Assembly (NCBI GenBank): GCA_902797165.1
Contig: CADBRU010000009.1
Span: 1-64,000, forward strand
Direction of reading: 5' to 3'
Source: an uncultured Elusimicrobium sp.
GTDB taxonomy: Bacteria > Elusimicrobiota > Elusimicrobia > Elusimicrobiales > Elusimicrobiaceae
DNA length: 64,000 nt
Of the stretch, positions 59,631 through 64,000 are shown in pieces. A program made the translations under genes and the position numbers. How positions within the stretch are numbered: the first letter of the stretch is position 1; the number at the start of each line of letters is the position of its first letter. Under the pieces are notes generated by a model, which did not search any database, was not told the origin of the DNA, and saw only the letters and a program-made list of their open reading frames with translations.

Positions 59631-60692
59631 TTATTTATCCTGTTTGAATTGTCCCAGTGTTTCACTGAATATAATTTGCGCGGCGGTGGCGGCATCATGC
59701 ACCATTTGCAAAGGTTTAGGCGTATGCACATGGCCGGTTTTGGGAATATCATAGCGCGTAATACTTTCGGTAATTTTTAGCGCAAGTTCTAAGGCTTTGC
59801 TGCCTTTTTCTCCGCTGGGTGCGGGGGTTTTATGTGTTTGGATACAATCGATAAAATGTAAGATTTCCGCCGTGATGGGCATTTGTTTTTTGACCGGCAG
59901 ATATTCTACCGTTAAATCTTGCATAGAGGTAATTTCCGGTTTTTCTTTCTTGTATAATTTTACCCGTGCGTTCATAAAATCGACGGAAATGTACGCGTTT
60001 TGTTGGAAAATGTGCATAAAGCGGGCCCGTTCGAAACTGGCGCGGCTGGCCGTCAAATCTGCCAGTGCTCCGTTAGCAAAACGGACTCGAACGGTAGCAA
60101 TATCTTCGTGCTTAGAAAATACACTTAGACCCATGGCTTCCACGCTTACGATTTCACTGTCTACCAAAGTAAGCAGCAAGTCCAAATCATGAATCATTAA
60201 ATCCAGCACCACGCCGATATGAGACATACGTGCGTCGTAGGGCCCCAAGCGGTTCATGGTAATAAACTTCGGATTTTTAATGTGGCTTACAGCGGCTACT
60301 ACGGCGGGATTAAAACGTTCTACGTGTCCTACTTGTAAAATGCGGTCATGTTTTTTGGCGGCATTAATTAAATCTTTGGCTTCTTCTAGAGTAACGGCAA
60401 TCGGTTTTTCCACTAAAGTATGTACGCCGTGTTCCAAACAATACATCCCTATTTTGTGATGGAGCGGTGTGGGTGCTGCCACAATGACGGCATCTACCTG
60501 TCCGACGAGTTCTTCCATTTTGGAATAAGGGGTAGCATTATATTGCCAGGCTAATTTTTGGGCTCGTAAAAAGTCAGGATCAGACACTCCTACCAACGTT
60601 ACGCCTTGCATACCCGCTAAGGTACGCGTGTGAAAAGTACCGATTTTACCGGCGCCGATAACACCGAATTTCAAAGATTTTTTTTCAGCCAT
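59631..60692 (-). CDS. Gfo/Idh/MocA oxidoreductase, candidate UDP-GlcNAc 3-dehydrogenase (GnnA-like)
   Basis: A 353-residue NAD(P)-dependent oxidoreductase. FGVIGAGKIGTFHTRTL is the Rossmann loop, VEKPIAV the catalytic-Lys motif, and LDLMIHDLDLLLTL the second signature with His. The string VGHVERFNPAV also occurs in GnnA-type enzymes, which oxidise UDP-GlcNAc so that the 3-position can be aminated for lipid A. Translation-linked position before lpxB supports this, but no aminotransferase partner (GnnB) is in the window. GAGG precedes the ATG; divergent from ndk. Confidence 0.8.
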   Translation of the reverse strand: MAEKKSLKFGVIGAGKIGTFHTRTLAGMQGVTLVGVSDPDFLRAQKLAWQYNATPYSKMEELVGQVDAVIVAAPTPLHHKIGMYCLEHGVHTLVEKPIAVTLEEAKDLINAAKKHDRILQVGHVERFNPAVVAAVSHIKNPKFITMNRLGPYDARMSHIGVVLDLMIHDLDLLLTLVDSEIVSVEAMGLSVFSKHEDIATVRVRFANGALADLTASRASFERARFMHIFQQNAYISVDFMNARVKLYKKEKPEITSMQDLTVEYLPVKKQMPITAEILHFIDCIQTHKTPAPSGEKGSKALELALKITESITRYDIPKTGHVHTPKPLQMVHDAATAAQIIFSETLGQFKQDK

Positions 60693-60767
60693 ACAGACCT
60701 CACTCTATTTATTTTATTATATCATAGTAGGCACGCGTAAGACAGGATAAGATGTGGAATTTTAAGG

Positions 60768-60779
60768 TATAATATGCAT
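60768..60779 (+). promoter_or_regulatory. -10 box and leaderless start of ndk
   Basis: TATAAT (60768-60773), six bases (ATGCAT), then ATG. There is no Shine-Dalgarno. The expected transcription start is the A of the ATG at 60780, so the alternative ATG at 60774 would be upstream of the mRNA. Confidence 0.55.
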
Positions 60780-61226
60780 ATGGAACAAACATTAATTTTA
60801 ATGAAACCCGACACTATTGAAAAACATTTGACCGGTTTGGTGCTCAGCCGCTTGGAAGCCTTGGGCTTGGAAATTGTAGCCGCCAAAGCCACGGTAACCA
60901 CCCGCGCTTTGTGGGAAGAGCATTATGCCAATTTGAAAGGGAAACCTTTTTTAAATAGTGTCATCGATTTTATGATGGGCAATTTCAATCATTTGCCCGA
61001 TCACCGTATTTATGCATTTGTACTGCGCGGTGAAAACGCAATTAGCAAAGTGCGCGCGGCTTTGGGTGCTACCAATCCGGAGCAAGCAGATCCTTGGACT
61101 TTGCGCGGACAATTTGGTTGTATTAAAAATGATGTGATGCAAAATGCCGTGCACGCTTCCGGCACAGTGGAGGATGCCGCACGCGAAATTGCACTTTGGT
61201 TTAAACCCGAAGAAATTTTACCATGA
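60780..61226 (+). CDS. ndk: Nucleoside diphosphate kinase
   Basis: A 148-residue NDP kinase that passes phosphate from ATP to other NDPs. EQTLILMKPDTIEK is the family start, and the catalytic His is in QNAVHASGTVEDA. The usual loop is HGSDS, here HASGT, so the residues after the His are altered although the His is kept. ATLRGQFG-type contact appears as WTLRGQFG. Start at 60780 chosen from the promoter spacing. Its TGA overlaps the next gene (ATGA). Confidence 0.93.
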   Translation: MEQTLILMKPDTIEKHLTGLVLSRLEALGLEIVAAKATVTTRALWEEHYANLKGKPFLNSVIDFMMGNFNHLPDHRIYAFVLRGENAISKVRAALGATNPEQADPWTLRGQFGCIKNDVMQNAVHASGTVEDAAREIALWFKPEEILP

Positions 61227-62056
61227 AAAAATTTTTACTGGGAAGTTTACTTCTTTTGATCGGAACGTTTTTGCCCGCTAACGCACAAGAACGCGTGGTT
61301 TCTTTGTCTACACAAGACGGGTGGAAATTGTCGGCACGTTACTTGCCGGGGCGCGAAGGAAGCAAAACGGTTATTTTGCTACATGATATCGGCAAAACAC
61401 ACAGCGCTTTTGAAGCGTTTACGGACAAATTGGCTATCCGCGGAATCGGATATTTAGTGCTTGATTTGCGCGGACACGGCGCAAGTACTTCTAAAGGTCT
61501 TTATACTTCTTTTGCCAAAGAAGGAGTAGATAATGAATATAACCAAATGAGCCGCGATGTCAGTGCCGCTATCGAATATTTGCTAAACTTGGGAATTTCT
61601 GAACAAAATATCTTTTTAATCGGAGTAGGTATGGGTGCCAATGTGGCGGCTAAGTCAGTAAGCCTGTGGCCGGATATCGGCGGGCTTGCACTCTTAACCC
61701 CGGTTACGAATTTTAGAGATGTTCTGCCTATTCCGGCTTTGCGGGTATATAAAGGACTTGTATTTATTGCCGCCGCGGCCGATGACAAAAAGACTTTCTT
61801 AGAAGCCAGTGTGATGCGCAATGTGGCATTTTTAAGTAGCGGTGAAGGCCGCGTTACCTTTGCTACCGCTTATGATAAAAAAGGCCACGAACTATTAGAT
61901 TCTTGGGTAGCACCCGAACTGTTACAATGGTTGCAAACTCCGCAAAAACCGGAAGTACTGCCGGATGTTTTGCCGGAGAGAAATTCAGAAGAAAGCGGAT
62001 TTGTACCGCCCGAATTTCCGATTGATGAAGATACTTTGATTCCCTCAGTTTTGTAA
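61223..62056 (+). CDS. Secreted alpha/beta-hydrolase-fold protein without nucleophile
   Basis: A 277-residue protein with a Sec signal (cut near ANA-QE). The alpha/beta-hydrolase landmarks are present: VILLHDIGKTH (oxyanion loop), LDLRGHGAST, and DKKGHELLD (catalytic His). The nucleophile elbow reads GVGMG at 134-138, with Gly where Ser, Cys or Asp is needed. The last 35 residues are acidic and Pro-rich. A binding or scaffold role is more likely than ester hydrolysis (inference). Coupled to ndk by ATGA; a second degenerate enzyme follows 11 bases later. Confidence 0.8.
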   Translation: MKKFLLGSLLLLIGTFLPANAQERVVSLSTQDGWKLSARYLPGREGSKTVILLHDIGKTHSAFEAFTDKLAIRGIGYLVLDLRGHGASTSKGLYTSFAKEGVDNEYNQMSRDVSAAIEYLLNLGISEQNIFLIGVGMGANVAAKSVSLWPDIGGLALLTPVTNFRDVLPIPALRVYKGLVFIAAAADDKKTFLEASVMRNVAFLSSGEGRVTFATAYDKKGHELLDSWVAPELLQWLQTPQKPEVLPDVLPERNSEESGFVPPEFPIDEDTLIPSVL

Positions 62057-62067
62057 AAGGAGTAAAT

Positions 62068-63009
62068 ATGAATCCTGCGCGTATTGTTTTTCCCGGTTTT
62101 TGGTTTGGTAAAAGTGATTTTGCTCAAGCGGAAGAGTTGGCCAAAAGAGGGGTGGGCGGTTTTTGTGTGTATGGCGGAAGCGCAAAAGAGACCAAACGTT
62201 TTATCGAACGAGTGCGGGAAGCCTCTATATATGACCATTTATTAATTTGTGCCGATATTGAAGAAGATTTATCGGAAATTATCAAAGACGCTCCTGCTTT
62301 GCCTTCCAATGCTCAACTGGGAGCGCAAAATACATCGGATAATGTGTACCGCAAAGGACTTGTCAGCGCGCGTTTGGCACGAAGCATCGGAATAGATTGG
62401 CTGCTTGCGCCGGTGGTGGATATCGGCTATCAAAGCCCGACTTTTGGGGAAAATCCAATTGCGGTAGCGCGCTTATCAGGTGATTATGCGGCGGGAGTAG
62501 CCAACGGAGGAGCACTTAACTGCATTAAATATTTTCCGGGCATTAACGGCATTTTGAAAACATTAACGCAAATGGAAGATGCCGAATTTGTGCCTTATAA
62601 ACATATGTTCCGCCGAGCAGATGCGATTATGCCGTCTGATATGGTGTTTAGCAATATTGATGCTTCTAACCGGGCTATGATGTCTGAAAAAATCGTGCGC
62701 GAACTGTTAAAAAAGAGACTTAATTATAAAGGTTGCGTAATTAGCGCACCGCTTTTTAAGAGCCAAATTAAACACGAGGCTGTTGCGGCACTTAAAATGA
62801 TTCAATGCGGCGTAGAAATGATTATGGCACCTAAAGACCCGCTCCCCATTATTGAGACTATCGAAAAAGAATACCACAAGGGGCACATTGTAGATGAGGT
62901 CATACATGCAATTTCCAATTTGGAATTGTTTACCAGTAAAGTAGTCAGTAGTACCGCTCCGATTTTTCCTATCAAAGAGGCGTTGGCACAAATTAAAGAT
63001 TTTGAGTAA
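62068..63009 (+). CDS. GH3-family-like protein (NagZ-related) with degenerate active site
   Basis: A 313-residue cytoplasmic-looking TIM-barrel with the GH3 N-terminal pattern: GGFCVYGGSAKE, LLICADIEED, GIDWLLAPVVDIGYQSPTFGENP and CIKYFPGINGI, which corresponds to the KHFPGHG motif. Active GH3 enzymes have His in that motif and an Asp nucleophile in a VxSDxL stretch; here it reads KYFPGING and GCVISAPLFK, so both are lost. Likely a non-catalytic relative, perhaps a binding protein. AAAGGAG precedes the ATG. Terminator follows. Confidence 0.8.
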   Translation: MNPARIVFPGFWFGKSDFAQAEELAKRGVGGFCVYGGSAKETKRFIERVREASIYDHLLICADIEEDLSEIIKDAPALPSNAQLGAQNTSDNVYRKGLVSARLARSIGIDWLLAPVVDIGYQSPTFGENPIAVARLSGDYAAGVANGGALNCIKYFPGINGILKTLTQMEDAEFVPYKHMFRRADAIMPSDMVFSNIDASNRAMMSEKIVRELLKKRLNYKGCVISAPLFKSQIKHEAVAALKMIQCGVEMIMAPKDPLPIIETIEKEYHKGHIVDEVIHAISNLELFTSKVVSSTAPIFPIKEALAQIKDFE

Positions 63010-63020
63010 TGATTTTTTCT

Positions 63021-63050
63021 AAAAAACACGGGGTTGAGCCCCGTGTTTTT
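63021..63050 (+). terminator. Terminator of the ndk operon
   Basis: AAAAACACGGGG / CCCCGTGTTTTT with a short TTGAG-type loop, directly after the GH3-like gene. Confidence 0.88.
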
Positions 63051-63098
63051 CTATATTGCTTTCGAGGTTTCTGCGTAAAATGTTAAAATAAAATAGTT

Positions 63099-63998
63099 AT
63101 GAAGAAATTAGGGACTGTTTTAATTATTTTGCTGCTTTTATTGGGGACGGTGTGGTATTTTAAGGGAAATTCTTTTTTCTCCGCTGCGTCTTCCAAGGCT
63201 CCACACGAAAAACTGCATGTGATTGCTTCGAGTTATGTGGTATATGCTTTAGCGCGAGAAATAGGTGCAGACGCCATAGAACTCTCCATGCTGGTGCCGC
63301 CGGGCACAGAGCCGCATCATTTTGAGCCTACTCCGGGAACCATTATTGCAATTAGTGAAGCGGATTTGTTTTTCTATGTATCTGGTCAGGCCGAGCCGTG
63401 GGTAAAAGATATTCTTGGCGGGCTTTCCGATGTGACCGCTGTGGAAACGGCTGCTATTGAACCGGACGAAGATCCGCATGTGTGGATGACTCCTTACGGG
63501 GCTTTAAGTATGGCTAAGCAGATAGCCGCGGCGCTAAGCACGGCTGATCCTTCTCAAAAGTCGGTCTATCAGCAAAATCTGAAACAATTTGAAAAACAAA
63601 TCGACCGTTTGCACATGGAATTTGAAAAAGGATTGTCCGCTTGCAAGTATAGAGACGTGGTGCATGTGGGGCATTTGGCTTTTAAGCCGCTGACAGATAC
63701 TTACGGACTTTCTTTACAGGCGTTGACCGGTACTTCTGAGCAAGGGGAACATTCCGTGTATAAAATAACGGGTTTGGTGCGTTTTATTCGTCAGAAAAAA
63801 TTAGCGGCGGTATTTACCGAAGAATTAGTCCCGCCGGAACTGGCCAACACTATCGCACAGGAAACCGGCGTGCGCATTTTGCCTTTATATACGATAGAAG
63901 AAGTCGGCAAAGCGGATTTTGACAGTGCTGTTACCTATACCGAATATATGCGTCGCAATTTGCATAACCTGCAAGAGGGGTTACAATGCCAAGCATAA
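63099..63998 (+). CDS. znuA: Zinc/manganese ABC transporter substrate-binding protein (ZnuA-like)
   Basis: A 299-residue periplasmic metal-binding protein with an N-terminal signal or anchor helix (residues 4-22), no lipobox Cys. The metal ligands of the cluster A-I family are seen in GTEPHHFEPTP, EDPHVWMTP, VGHLAFKPL and FTEELVPPE; the His-rich loop typical of some ZnuA proteins is short, so zinc versus manganese is open. No Shine-Dalgarno; TGT-TAAAAT lies nine bases before the ATG. An ATP-binding subunit gene probably starts at 63985. Confidence 0.9.
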   Translation: MKKLGTVLIILLLLLGTVWYFKGNSFFSAASSKAPHEKLHVIASSYVVYALAREIGADAIELSMLVPPGTEPHHFEPTPGTIIAISEADLFFYVSGQAEPWVKDILGGLSDVTAVETAAIEPDEDPHVWMTPYGALSMAKQIAAALSTADPSQKSVYQQNLKQFEKQIDRLHMEFEKGLSACKYRDVVHVGHLAFKPLTDTYGLSLQALTGTSEQGEHSVYKITGLVRFIRQKKLAAVFTEELVPPELANTIAQETGVRILPLYTIEEVGKADFDSAVTYTEYMRRNLHNLQEGLQCQA

Positions 63999-64000
63999 TA
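63985..64000 (+). CDS. Start of next gene, probably ABC ATPase (partial)
   Basis: ATG at 63985 lies seven bases after AGAGGGG and overlaps the end of the znuA frame, reading MPSII before the window ends. In zinc uptake operons the ATPase (znuC) usually follows. The identity is inferred only from position. Confidence 0.4.

Noticed and set aside
1-64000. CRISPR arrays, transposases, toxin-antitoxin or restriction systems
   Set aside because: Looked for repeats with regular spacers and for typical proteins; none were found.

Overview
The window reads as an ordinary stretch of chromosome from a fermentative, diderm bacterium, most likely a gut member of the phylum Elusimicrobiota. This rests on five scattered type IV pilin-like genes sharing the N-terminus FTLIELLVVVLIIGILSA, a ferredoxin-dependent 2-oxoacid oxidoreductase, a PPi-type phosphofructokinase, lipid A and LPS transport genes (lpxB, lptD), and moderate GC. 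This is recognition from reading the sequence, not a database match. I see no transposase, phage module, CRISPR array or rRNA.

Layout. 1-3.5 kb: tRNA-Phe, a palindromic repeat fused to the end of msrC, and a four-gene 2-oxoacid:ferredoxin oxidoreductase operon. 3.5-10.9 kb: pilins, an MFS transporter, trmL, glgP, a DUF1646 membrane protein and tRNA-Glu. 11-15.7 kb: a tightly overlapping ychF / RNA methyltransferase / pcrA operon. 15.8-25.8 kb: a secreted orphan, an acetyltransferase, an RND tripartite efflux operon, PPi-phosphofructokinase and a small CPYA-motif membrane protein. 25.8-29.1 kb: a pilin, a sulfatase-fold membrane enzyme, and a tRNA-Val(GAC) flanked by copies of its own two ends. 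29.1-38.9 kb: an exopolysaccharide locus (epimerase, priming glycosyltransferase, secreted TIM-barrel-like protein, Ala-rich rod protein, beta-barrel, tyrosine phosphatase, polymerase/ligase, Wza, Wzc). 39-40.2 kb: a pilin with a T13 tract in its promoter, and tdk. 40.2-55.1 kb: an eleven-gene minus-strand run, tpiA-deoC-(DnaA-like fusion)-(two lipoproteins)-comM-dprA-topA-xerC-ROK kinase-lptD, with every junction at or below 15 nt. 55.2-64 kb: a peptide transporter, a zinc-ribbon membrane protein, a short Rel, lpxB, a Gfo/Idh oxidoreductase, then ndk, two hydrolase-fold proteins lacking their nucleophiles, and a zinc-type ABC binding protein.

The strongest candidate for something undescribed is the 974-residue protein at 50757-53681. 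It has a DnaA-type AAA+ ATPase without the DnaA DNA-binding domain, a roughly 590-residue Pro-rich N-terminus carrying repeated short acidic/aromatic motifs, and an unfamiliar C-terminal domain. It is translationally coupled to two lipoproteins and lies in one run with the transformation and topology genes comM, dprA, topA and xerC. Other notable signals are a probable slippage-prone pilin promoter, a recurrent TAnAAT-N6-ATG start arrangement that implies leaderless mRNAs, and tRNA-Val end duplications.
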